Positions 26,436-34,730 of a stretch of DNA of 49,449 nt are shown one piece after another. Positions within the stretch are counted from its first letter, which is position 1. The number at the start of each line of letters is the position of its first letter. Source of the stretch: Bacteroidota bacterium (GTDB taxonomy: Bacteria; Bacteroidota; Ignavibacteria; UBA10030; UBA8401). Location of the stretch: assembly GCA_030679145.1 (NCBI GenBank), contig JAUXTU010000058.1:1-49449 (forward strand). The letters are read 5' to 3'. The notes below the pieces were generated by a model. That model was not told the DNA's origin and did no database searches. It was given only the letters and a program-made list of their open reading frames with translations. The position numbers and the translations under genes are program-made.

Positions 26436-27236
26436 ATGAAGAAAGTGCTCGGGAATCTTGAACGTCAATTGTTTTCGTACACCCAGTTGCGAGGGTTGCG
26501 AACATTAAAGACCGGTGATCTTACAAAGATACTACAGATCAATTCGATTCAAGAAAGAAAACTATTTGATCGATTGAACGGCGACAAAATGATAACACAA
26601 GTTCGTCGCGGTTTGTATCTTATTCCCCAAAAGCTTCCACTTGGCGGCAAATGGAGCCCAACGGACATACTCGCTATTAATACATTAGTTGAAGATCAAA
26701 AAGGGAAGTATCAAATTTGTGGTCCAAATGCTTTTAATCGGTACGGATTTGACGAACAAATCCCTACGCGAATGTATGTTTACAATAACCGGTTGTCAGA
26801 AGAGCGTACGATTGGTTCAATAGCAATAACATTGATTAAGGTGAATGATAAGCGTCTTGGTGATATTGAAGAAGTAAAAACTAGAGAGGGTGAAATCGGA
26901 TTGTATTCTTCACGGAGAAGATCGTTGCTTGATGCCGTGTACGATTGGTCTCGATTTAATACACTTCCTCGCGCTTATCAATGGATTGAAAAAGAAATTA
27001 CTGCTAAGCGTGTTTTACCAAAAGATTTTGTTGAGGTGACTCTGCGATATGCAGATGTAGGAACGATGCGTAGAATTGGATTCGTACTCGATAAATTGGG
27101 AATACAAAAAACATTACTAGCCAAATTCCGAAAAGTGCTCAAACCATCTTCATCTTTTATCCCGCTCATTCCATCGCTACCTAAACGAGGATCCATTGAT
27201 CGTCAATGGGGTGTTCTTATCAATGGAGATTGGTAG
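26436..27236 (+). CDS. abiEi: AbiEi-type antitoxin / transcriptional regulator
   Basis: 266 aa. The N-terminal winged helix (FSYTQLRGLRTLKTGDLTKIL... RRGLYLIPQK) and the following PNAFNRYGF, GEIGLYSSRRRSLLDAVYDWSRFNTLPRAYQWIE match the AbiEi_4 family, the antitoxin half of type IV abortive-infection systems. AbiEi does not bind the toxin directly; it represses transcription and counteracts its effect. Lies 2 bp ahead of the toxin start in one operon. Confidence 0.85.
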   Translation: MKKVLGNLERQLFSYTQLRGLRTLKTGDLTKILQINSIQERKLFDRLNGDKMITQVRRGLYLIPQKLPLGGKWSPTDILAINTLVEDQKGKYQICGPNAFNRYGFDEQIPTRMYVYNNRLSEERTIGSIAITLIKVNDKRLGDIEEVKTREGEIGLYSSRRRSLLDAVYDWSRFNTLPRAYQWIEKEITAKRVLPKDFVEVTLRYADVGTMRRIGFVLDKLGIQKTLLAKFRKVLKPSSSFIPLIPSLPKRGSIDRQWGVLINGDW

Positions 27237-27237
27237 C

Positions 27238-28101
27238 ATGTCATATTTTACACTTCACAATGATGCAGATCTGTTTCGTGCTTCTATAAACCATACAGCA
27301 GCCGAAACGAAATTTCTCGAACGACTGATTGAGAAGGATTATTTTTGTTCGCTGCTTCTTGAATATTTTTCAACTATCCCTGATTTGGTATTTAAAGGCG
27401 GAACATGCCTTGCAAAAGTACACGCAGATTTTTACCGATTAAGTGAAGATTTAGACTTTACAATTCCGATGCCAGTTGATTCTACACGAAAAGATCGACA
27501 GGAAAAAATTAAACCAACAAAAGAAGCGTTTAAGAAAATACAAACAGAATTACCGGATATTAGAATTAAAGAAGATTTGACCGGTGCAAATAGTTCGATG
27601 CAATACTTGGCTACTTTAGAGTATACTTCACTCATTACTGGTAATGCAGAATCAATTAAATTTGAGGTCAGTCTTCGTGAGCCATTACTCGAAAATATTA
27701 ACAGCTATGATTCACACACCATTCTGCTGAATCCAGTAAATAGTAAACGGGCTTGTTCTGTAATTCAATTACCATGTATTGCAAAACGTGAAGCATATTC
27801 TGAAAAGTTTAGAGCGGCATTAACACGACGTGAGCCCGCCATAAGAGATTATTTTGATATTGATTTTGCGGTATTGAAAGGTGGATTGAAAATTGGAGAA
27901 CCGGAACTCATTGAACTTGTGAAATATAAAGTAGGCATTCCGGGTAATGATAAATTAAACGTGGTTGATAAACGGTTGAAGGCTTTAGAAGAACAGATTG
28001 ATTCACAGTTGAAGGCAGTACTTCGGGAAAAAGATTTCCGTCAATTTGACCTTAAGAGATCATTTGAATTTGTGGTTGAAATGCACTCAAAAGTATCATA
28101 A
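27238..28101 (+). CDS. abiEii: AbiEii-type nucleotidyltransferase toxin
   Basis: 287 aa from ATG 27238 (GGAG site upstream); codons from 27196 overlap the antitoxin and are less likely the start. The nucleotidyltransferase core is present: KGGT at 53-56 followed by SEDLDFTI with Asp71/Asp73, and the ordered YFDIDFAVL segment near the C-terminus. AbiEii-family (MenT-like) toxins transfer nucleotides, in some members to tRNA ends, halting growth upon phage infection. Active residues look intact. Confidence 0.88.
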   Translation: MSYFTLHNDADLFRASINHTAAETKFLERLIEKDYFCSLLLEYFSTIPDLVFKGGTCLAKVHADFYRLSEDLDFTIPMPVDSTRKDRQEKIKPTKEAFKKIQTELPDIRIKEDLTGANSSMQYLATLEYTSLITGNAESIKFEVSLREPLLENINSYDSHTILLNPVNSKRACSVIQLPCIAKREAYSEKFRAALTRREPAIRDYFDIDFAVLKGGLKIGEPELIELVKYKVGIPGNDKLNVVDKRLKALEEQIDSQLKAVLREKDFRQFDLKRSFEFVVEMHSKVS

Positions 28102-28113
28102 ATCAATTAACCA

Positions 28114-28500
28114 ATGGATAAGTCAACTTTTTCTGAACGAGATATTTGCACGAAATTCATAACACCGGCAATTGAAAAAGCTGGATGGGATTTGAATACT
28201 CAGCCAGTCCCGAATATTGAGCCAATTAAACTCCAAGTATTTAAAGATGAAGCAACGAAAGAAACGTACAAACATGAGTCAAGGCTAACTTTAGAACATT
28301 TATTTTATGGACACCCAGACACAGCACAGTATTTTATCGAAGAACGCACTCGTGGTGGTGGTACTCAAATGGATGAGCACAAAAAAATTGAATTCGCTAG
28401 AAATACAGTACAAAATTTGCCTGTAGAAATGTTTGAAGTATTTCGACCAATGTTTGAATTTATTAAAAACAAAATACCGCCACCTCGAGCTGGTCGTTAG
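28114..28500 (+). pseudogene. Chimeric ORF with HsdR-like N-terminus
   Basis: 128 aa. The first 25 residues (SERDICTKFITPAIEKAGWD) match the opening of type I restriction HsdR subunits, then homology stops at about DLNTQ; the rest (KHESRLTLEHLFYGHPDTAQYF..., ending PPPRAGR) is not recognised. No helicase or PD-(D/E)xK motif. Sits 13 bp after the toxin gene. Most simply a remnant joined to other sequence; a real fusion cannot be excluded. Confidence 0.45.
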
Positions 28501-28552
28501 CGGAAAGATGCTTACGAGGTCAACTTAACCCTATTATTGTATTCTCTTGTCA

Positions 28553-29383
28553 TTATCTGAAAATAAAGGGTATTGATATGAAAGAAAATATAACCGATGC
28601 AGTTCCTAAAATATCTAAATCACCAAATGCAGGCAAAGAAATAGGAAGATTTAAGACTGTCTGGGGTAAAGGTAAACGTGCGTGAGAGATAGGGAGAGTT
28701 CGCATTCGCCCAGCTTTTACCTGAAAGTTCTTATCGCTTTGGATGGTAACGAATTTCATAGTTAAATTTACGTTCTCCCACCGTAGATTGGTGATCTCAG
28801 CTCTCCTGCAGCCAGTCGTTACCGCAAATAGTACGATATCTTTGAACTGTTCTTCCGTGATAACACTTACCAGTTTTTCAAAATCCTCTGGCGGTAAGAA
28901 CTGTATTGTTCTGTGTGCGACCTTGAGGAAAGAGATTTTCTCGAATGGATTCTTTTCCAACAGTTCCCAATCGACAGCAACATTGAATGCCCGTTTTAAT
29001 TTCTTGAGACGAATGTTTACGGTATTCGGATCCAGTGTTTGGGACAAATAGATTTTATACTTTTCAATATCCCGAGGAGAGATCGTGTGGATGAAAATAT
29101 TCTCTCCCAAGACCTCCACCAATCTGCGAATAGCGATTTCATGTAAACGATGAGTCCGCTCTGCAGCATTCACTTTAACGAATGTGAGATACTCCTCTTT
29201 AAATTGTTTGAGAGTAATGACCGAACGAATGTTCTTCGTTGCATCCTGTGGAAGTTTTTGATTACGGAGAAACTCTAGTGCTTCGGATTTGTTTTTGGTG
29301 CGGGTAGATATTTTATGTCGACGGCCATCTGCATCGTCATAAAATAAATAATATATACCGTCATAACGGGTTGATAGGAACAT
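28553..29383 (-). pseudogene. Tyrosine recombinase/integrase, truncated
   Basis: The 276-aa frame has an Arm-binding-like N-terminus (YDGIYYLFYDDADGRRHKI), a core-binding domain (YLTFVKVNAAERTHRLHEIAIRRLVE), and the first part of the catalytic domain with Arg in TGCRRAEITNLRW and Lys/beta-hairpin SDKNFQVKAGRMRTLPIS. Beyond RTLPIS the sequence becomes unrelated (ISLPAFGDLDILGTASV...), and no HxxR, H/W or catalytic Tyr is present. A deletion junction near 28690 is likely. It sits next to the right attachment repeat, as an element integrase should. Confidence 0.8.
28578..28685 (+). CDS. Small ORF at the integrase truncation junction
   Basis: A 35-codon plus-strand ORF (MKENITDAVPKISKS... ending KGKRA) antisense to the alien tail of the truncated integrase, with an AAAGGG-type site upstream. 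It may be the start of a gene cut by the same deletion. Only weakly supported. Confidence 0.2.
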   Translation: MKENITDAVPKISKSPNAGKEIGRFKTVWGKGKRA

Positions 29384-29385
29384 TT

Positions 29386-29405
29386 AGGTGACCTTTCGGT
29401 GACCT
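29386..29405. repeat. Two GGTGACC palindromes upstream of the integrase
   Basis: AGGTGACCT, three bases, then GGTGACCT, directly before the integrase start and 52 bp from the attachment repeat. Candidate operator or arm-type site. Evidence is position and symmetry only. Confidence 0.3.
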
Positions 29406-29456
29406 AAAGAACCTAATTATGATGTTTTTCGGTGAGTTTCACCAGAACTGAAGGGG

Positions 29457-29497
29457 TTGAGAGGGCTCCGTCCTAACCGTTAGACGAACGCGCCGGT
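29457..29497. repeat. Attachment site repeat, right (attR), half tRNA-Glu
   Basis: Exact copy of 26062-26102. It is the original 5' half of the tRNA gene, cut at the anticodon loop and now without a 3' half, so it cannot make tRNA. To its right (minus-strand upstream) the sequence retains a GATAAT-like box, plausibly the old tRNA promoter. Confidence 0.85.
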
Positions 29498-29830
29498 TAA
29501 TTATCTTTGAATTTTTTGTGAATTCGCCAACTCGATTTGTCATCGTCGTGTTGAAAAACGGTAATTTTTTTATTTGTGTGCTCGCTTTGTGTCTACGTAT
29601 TTATGACCGAGTGAACTTATACCAATTTACAAAAGGATGATGCTTTCTGCAACAAACCATGTATACAAATTAAAAGAACGTAGAACGTTATTTTCGGACG
29701 TTTCAATATATTAAGTAAATCATACTTTATGATCTTTTTAGTCAAAAAGGATTTTTTCCTTCCAATATTTAGCTTGCCTTCTTTTGAAAATATCTATAAC
29801 TATAACTGTAAATTTATGAGGGGCTGCAAA
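29498..29830. other. Gene-free region between attR and the kinase
   Basis: No convincing ORF. It contains the former tRNA upstream DNA and the leader of the kinase at 29831. The frame extends upstream of 29831 but only in AT-rich, non-conserved codons. Confidence 0.5.
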
Positions 29831-31459
29831 ATGAAAAAGATATTACTGATAGATGATGAAGAAGCGATGCGAACTACTCTTGCTTATGCATTAAAACTTG
29901 AAGGATTTGAATGTTTTACAGCGTACGACGGGAAAAATGGATTAGAACTTGCGTTAGAACAACATCCCGATCTGGTCCTGTGCGACATATTTATGCCGGG
30001 AATGAATGGATTTGAAACGCTGACCGCATTTCGGTCACACGAACAGTTGATGCCAATTCCATTCATTTTTCTAACAGCGCATAGCGAGTCAAATGTTATG
30101 CGGTATGGAATGGAACTTGGTGCAGATGATTTTTTGACAAAACCTGTTAAATCCAGTGAAGTTAAAACAGCAATTCTTGCTCGTTTAAATAGAATGGAGA
30201 CACTTTACAAAGAAGGTGAGCGAAATATTAAAATGATGCGCGATCACCTGGAAGAATTAAAAACGCTTGCCGAAGTGACCCAAAAGATCAATGCCGGAGT
30301 TTTGTTGGAAGATATTTGTGAACAAGTCTATTCAGCATTTAAATCATTTATTCCGTTCAATCGAATCGGATTATCGTTGATCGAAGCATCAGAAGGAATA
30401 GTTGTTGCCCATTGGGCAAAATCTGATTCACCGAATGTTCGCATCTCAAAGGGATACCACCAACCGCTGAAAGGAAGCAGTTTAGAAAAAATATTAACGG
30501 CGAAACAACCTCGCATTATTAACGATCTTGAAGAATATTATAAAGATAAACCGGGATCACAATCAACAAAAGATATTTTAGAAGAAGGTGTTCGCTCAAG
30601 CTTAACCTGTCCGCTAATTGCAATGGGGAAAAATATCGGATTTATATTTTTTTCCAGTTTTGAAAAGAACACGTATAAATTTGAGCATGTAGAAATCTAT
30701 ACACAGTTAGCAGGACAGATTGCAGTGGTATTAGAAAAGGCCCGTCTGTATCAACAATTAATTGAATTGAATGATACAAAGAATAAATTTATGGGAATTG
30801 CCGCGCACGATCTTCGCAATCCGCTGGGAGCAATTATCGGTTTTTCAGAACTGTTAAAAGAGGAACAAGCCATACAATCATCACCGGATCTTCTTGAATA
30901 CGTGCAAAATATTTCCGGCGCAGGAGCTTCGGCGCTTGCGTTGATCAACGATCTTCTTGATTATGCAGCAATTGAAAGCGGACACTTGGCATTAATGCAA
31001 GAAACGGTTGCTATAAAAAAACTCATCGCTCTTGCAATTAAGACACATCAAATGTTTGCGAAAGGGAAAAATATCACCATCTCTGCAGTGCTTGATCCGG
31101 ATATTCCTGAAAATATTATAATTGATAGTAATCGAATCCGTCAAGTCTTGGACAATTTTTTGAGCAATGCTGTTAAATATTCGCATGAGCAGACTCACAT
31201 TACAGTACATATTTCTAAACAAGGTACAAATCTGTGTTGTGAAGTTACCGATCAGGGGCAAGGAATTCCTGAGAATGAATTAAAAAATCTTTTCAAAGAA
31301 TATTCACGGACAACGGTTCTTCCAACCGGCGGAGAAAAAAGCACGGGACTCGGTCTTGCAATAGCAAAAAAAATTGTGAAAGCACATGGCGGAGATGTGG
31401 GAGCAAAAAGTACAGTTGGTGTTGGAAGCACATTTTATTTTACTATTCCAATAAAGTGA
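29831..31459 (+). CDS. REC-GAF histidine kinase
   Basis: 542 aa from ATG 29831 with a GAGGGG site. Receiver 1-125 with Asp52 (LCDIFMPGMNG) and Lys104 (FLTKPVK); GAF about 150-305 (FKSFIPFNRIGLSL... TCPLIAMGKNIGFIFFSS); H-box with His326 (IAAHDLRNPLGAIIGF); ATPase (DNFLSNAVKYS, DQGQGIP, GLGLAIAKKIV). Cytoplasmic, no membrane segment. REC first, kinase last implies it is the receiver of another phosphorelay and then signals onward. It is the gene nearest the cytochrome operon, but no sequence links the two. Confidence 0.9.
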   Translation: MKKILLIDDEEAMRTTLAYALKLEGFECFTAYDGKNGLELALEQHPDLVLCDIFMPGMNGFETLTAFRSHEQLMPIPFIFLTAHSESNVMRYGMELGADDFLTKPVKSSEVKTAILARLNRMETLYKEGERNIKMMRDHLEELKTLAEVTQKINAGVLLEDICEQVYSAFKSFIPFNRIGLSLIEASEGIVVAHWAKSDSPNVRISKGYHQPLKGSSLEKILTAKQPRIINDLEEYYKDKPGSQSTKDILEEGVRSSLTCPLIAMGKNIGFIFFSSFEKNTYKFEHVEIYTQLAGQIAVVLEKARLYQQLIELNDTKNKFMGIAAHDLRNPLGAIIGFSELLKEEQAIQSSPDLLEYVQNISGAGASALALINDLLDYAAIESGHLALMQETVAIKKLIALAIKTHQMFAKGKNITISAVLDPDIPENIIIDSNRIRQVLDNFLSNAVKYSHEQTHITVHISKQGTNLCCEVTDQGQGIPENELKNLFKEYSRTTVLPTGGEKSTGLGLAIAKKIVKAHGGDVGAKSTVGVGSTFYFTIPIK

Positions 31460-31628
31460 AGAAAAAAATGTTTGAGATAGGTTATAACGGATAAATTAGT
31501 CTGTTATAGAAGATATACATCACAGGAAATGAAATATACATTTCAGAGTGTTTTAACTTAATTCAAAATTTTGTATCATTTAATGTGTAATAGTTTGTAA
31601 ACCATTAAATTAAATACAAAATATTAGA

Positions 31629-32504
31629 ATGAAAGATTTTGCCCACCAAGTATTTTTCTGGTTCCTTTTTTTTATAGCCAGCGTTACAATAGTTGCCATT
31701 GGTTTCCGTAATTTTGATTTTTACACACTCTCCTTTGAAGAACGCCCGTTCCATGAACGTTATGATGAACTGAAGCCAAGCGGCATTGAAAGCCATGGAT
31801 ACGGAATCATCGGTTCATGTATGATCATTTTTGGCGTTTCAATGTATTCCTCCCGCAAAAGAATTCGTGCTTTCAAGAATTTTGGGAGCATAAAATATTT
31901 TCTGGAATTCCATATCTTTTTATGTTTGCTTGGTCCGGTACTAGTGCTGTATCATACAACATTTAAATTCGGCGGAATAGTAGCAGTCAGTTTCTGGAGT
32001 ATGACAGCAGTGGCGTTGAGCGGAATTGTTGGGCGGTATCTTTACGTGCAAATTCCAAAAGGAATTAAGGGAGATGAACTGACGGTGAAAGAGCTCGAAG
32101 AAAAAAGTATTGAATTATATCGTGAATTAATTGAAGATTTTGAGCTTGATCCTGTCGATTTGCGAAAGATTGACGCTTTAGCAAGTCCGAAACGAACAAA
32201 AAGCGTCTCCATCGTGTCGTTGCTGACCTTTTTCATCCTTAACGATCTTACCAGAAGAGGCAGATTGAAAAGCATTGTTCAGCATTTGCATGGAAAATCC
32301 GTAGATACAGCCAGCATTAAAAAAATAATTGCCGTTGCTAATGAGCGGATAAAACTGCTCCGCCGCGTACACTTCTTAGAACAGGTAAAAAATCTGTTCC
32401 ATTACTGGCATGTTGTTCATCTTCCTTTCAGTATCATTATGTTTGTTATCCTATTCATCCACGTTGGCGTAGCGATCACATTCGGTTACACTTGGATATA
32501 TTAA
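31629..32504 (+). CDS. Multi-histidine membrane protein, probable b-type cytochrome subunit
   Basis: 291 aa with hydrophobic segments at about 7-25, 60-78, 90-108, 118-136 and 262-285 and conserved-looking His residues within them (LEFHIFLC, LYHTTF, FHYWHVVHLPFSI, LFIHVGV). The pattern fits a b-heme membrane anchor that hands electrons from quinol to periplasmic cytochromes; family identity is not certain. A soluble loop of about 120 residues lies between TM4 and the last TM. It is the first gene of the cytochrome operon, 1 bp before the next. Confidence 0.6.
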   Translation: MKDFAHQVFFWFLFFIASVTIVAIGFRNFDFYTLSFEERPFHERYDELKPSGIESHGYGIIGSCMIIFGVSMYSSRKRIRAFKNFGSIKYFLEFHIFLCLLGPVLVLYHTTFKFGGIVAVSFWSMTAVALSGIVGRYLYVQIPKGIKGDELTVKELEEKSIELYRELIEDFELDPVDLRKIDALASPKRTKSVSIVSLLTFFILNDLTRRGRLKSIVQHLHGKSVDTASIKKIIAVANERIKLLRRVHFLEQVKNLFHYWHVVHLPFSIIMFVILFIHVGVAITFGYTWIY

Positions 32505-32505
32505 A

Positions 32506-33099
32506 ATGAAAAAAAATATTGGAATTACCATTTTACTTGGGATCGTTTTTTGTGCAGGAGTTGCTTTTATACTTTTGCGCAACCGGCATGCTGTTGAAAC
32601 GACACCATTGCCCAGACAATCAGAAAATATGTCAGAAAATATGAATATTCCGAAAGAGACTGCTCCATCAAAACAGAACGTTGTTCCTGTCTATCAAGAA
32701 AAAGTAGATCAGCTAAAAGCATCAGTCGAAAAAAATCCTTCGAATGCCGCTCATATCGCTTCACTCGCTCGATTATTGATGGATGGACACCAAACTTCGG
32801 ATGCAATACGATATTTTGAACAAGCGATTGTCATTCAACCAAAGAACGATTCTCTGTTATTTGATCTCTCCGTTTGCTATTTCACTGAAAAGAAATACGA
32901 TAAGGCAATGGAGACAACGGAAAAGATTCTACGTTTCAAAAAAGACAACCCTAAAGCACTTTATAACAAAGCAATGATTTTTGCAACAAGAGGAAATTCC
33001 CCCGAAGCAGAAAAAGTTTTGAAACATTTGATTGATGTTGCGCCTAACAGTGATGAAGCGGTTCAAGCAAAAGCACATTTCTTTCCGTCAGGAAAGTAG
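32506..33099 (+). CDS. Membrane-anchored TPR protein
   Basis: 197 aa: one N-terminal TM (about 5-23), a Pro/Ser-rich linker, then about three TPR hairpins (AHIASLARLLMDGHQTSDAIRYFEQAI, SLLFDLSVCYFTEKKYDKAMETTEKI, ALYNKAMIFATRGNSPEAEKVLKHL). Resembles NrfG/CcmH-type TPR parts that help assemble c-type cytochromes, and lies between the membrane protein and the first multiheme gene, so an assembly or docking role is the likely reading. Confidence 0.7.
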   Translation: MKKNIGITILLGIVFCAGVAFILLRNRHAVETTPLPRQSENMSENMNIPKETAPSKQNVVPVYQEKVDQLKASVEKNPSNAAHIASLARLLMDGHQTSDAIRYFEQAIVIQPKNDSLLFDLSVCYFTEKKYDKAMETTEKILRFKKDNPKALYNKAMIFATRGNSPEAEKVLKHLIDVAPNSDEAVQAKAHFFPSGK

Positions 33100-33101
33100 A
33101 A

Positions 33102-34730
33102 ATGAAGTTTAATTTTCTTAAAGGAATTTTATATTGCGCTGCTATTACCAGTTTTGCTTCCGCGCAAATATCCCCGGGTGACTTATTTAAAGGGCATCAG
33201 CACTTGGAGGGGATGGATAACTGTACGAATTGCCACACGGTCGGCAAGACATTGGCAAATGACCGATGTCTGGATTGCCATAAAGAGATACAGTCTCGTG
33301 TGTCATTAAAAAAAGGATTTCACGCAACGATCGGTTCAAAGCAATGCGTGGAATGTCATAAGGATCATCATGGACGCGAGTTTCAAATAATCCGGTTCGA
33401 CAAAAAGAATTTTGATCATTCGCCTGTGGGATTTGTGTTGGATGGAAAACATGCAAAGGTTGAATGCGAAAAATGTCATACACCGTCGAAAATTACAGCA
33501 AAAGATATCCAAGCATTTTCTCAAGAACGAAAAACAAAGACATTTTTGGGATTATCAACCGAATGTTTGGCGTGCCATAAAGATGAACATCGGGGACAAT
33601 TCAAACAACAGTGTACGACTTGTCACACTACTACAGAATGGAAAAAAGCAGTTCGCTTTTCGCACGAGAATGCAAATTTCAAATTAGTCGGTGCCCACAC
33701 AAAAGTAGAATGTGCACAATGTCATAAAAAAACATGGGATAATGGTTCAGTAGCGCAATTTATTAAAATGGAATTTTCTAACTGCCAATCGTGTCATACG
33801 GATCCGCATAAGGGAAAATTCAAACAAGAATGCACGCAGTGTCATACCACGGAGTCGTGGCATCAAGTAAAAGGAGAGCAGTTCGACCACTCAAAAACAG
33901 CATTTCCTTTAAAAGACAAACATTTAAAATTGAAGTGTGAACAATGTCATGAAAAAAATCCCAAGGTAAAGAATGTTAGCGGTGAGTTAGGATTTCACAT
34001 CACAAAATTCAGCAAATGCAGTAATTGTCATATTGATGCTCATGGGAAACAATTTGATTCACGAAAAGATGGCGGAGCGTGCGAATCGTGTCATAACGAA
34101 AAAGGGTTTATCCCGGCACAATATGGTTTGGCTCAACATTCACAGAGTCGATTTGCTTTAGTTGGCAGTCATATTGCAACACCGTGTGGAAAATGCCACA
34201 TCGAAGGAAAAATTCAGGCAAAAAGTTCAAGAATATTTCACTGGAAAGAAAACATTGAATGCACAACTTGTCACAACAATATTCATGGTCCTCAATTTGC
34301 CGGTAAAATGACTAACGGCTGCGAAACATGCCATACAATTGAATCGTGGCAAACATTGAAGTTTTTACATGATAAAACAAAATTTCCGTTACGTGCAAAA
34401 CATGCTGCAATCGTTTGTACAGAATGTCATAAAACGAAAAATAATATTGTTCAATATGTTGGTATTGATATAAAATGCAATACATGTCACGAAGATCAGC
34501 ATGCCGGTCAATTGGTGAAGAACGGAAAAACGGAGTGTGAACGGTGTCATATCGACAAGAGTTGGAAATCGTTACTATTCGACCATAATACACAGGCAAG
34601 TTTTTCGCTGACAGGGAAACATTCAAATGTGCCATGTGAAAAATGCCATAAACCGACGGGGGTCAATCAGAAAAAAATTATTAAGTACAAACCATTGGGA
34701 GCCGCATGCGTAGATTGTCATCCAGCTTAA
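33102..34730 (+). CDS. 20-heme c-type cytochrome
   Basis: 542 aa with a cleavable signal peptide (FLKGILYCAAITSFASA). I count 20 CXXCH motifs, from CTNCH to CVDCH just before the end; extra histidines between them allow bis-His coordination. Heme density is one per 27 residues, as in multiheme electron-transfer chains. There is no membrane segment after the signal. Position in a compact operon with a barrel protein suggests a periplasmic or surface carrier. The final 25 bases overlap the next gene. Confidence 0.92.
   Translation: MKFNFLKGILYCAAITSFASAQISPGDLFKGHQHLEGMDNCTNCHTVGKTLANDRCLDCHKEIQSRVSLKKGFHATIGSKQCVECHKDHHGREFQIIRFDKKNFDHSPVGFVLDGKHAKVECEKCHTPSKITAKDIQAFSQERKTKTFLGLSTECLACHKDEHRGQFKQQCTTCHTTTEWKKAVRFSHENANFKLVGAHTKVECAQCHKKTWDNGSVAQFIKMEFSNCQSCHTDPHKGKFKQECTQCHTTESWHQVKGEQFDHSKTAFPLKDKHLKLKCEQCHEKNPKVKNVSGELGFHITKFSKCSNCHIDAHGKQFDSRKDGGACESCHNEKGFIPAQYGLAQHSQSRFALVGSHIATPCGKCHIEGKIQAKSSRIFHWKENIECTTCHNNIHGPQFAGKMTNGCETCHTIESWQTLKFLHDKTKFPLRAKHAAIVCTECHKTKNNIVQYVGIDIKCNTCHEDQHAGQLVKNGKTECERCHIDKSWKSLLFDHNTQASFSLTGKHSNVPCEKCHKPTGVNQKKIIKYKPLGAACVDCHPA

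Larger units (their letters stand above)
26062..29497. mobile_element. Small tRNA-Glu-integrated element with AbiE cargo
   Basis: About 3.4 kb bounded by 41-bp direct repeats of tRNA-Glu sequence, with a tyrosine integrase next to the right end (28553-29383, minus strand) and cargo in the middle: AbiEi/AbiEii (26436-28101) and an HsdR-like chimera (28114-28500). Integrase beside attR in the tRNA gene is the standard layout of integrative islands. The integrase C-terminus is lost, so it probably cannot move alone. No capsid, replication or conjugation genes are present, pointing to a decayed or satellite element. Confidence 0.8.
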
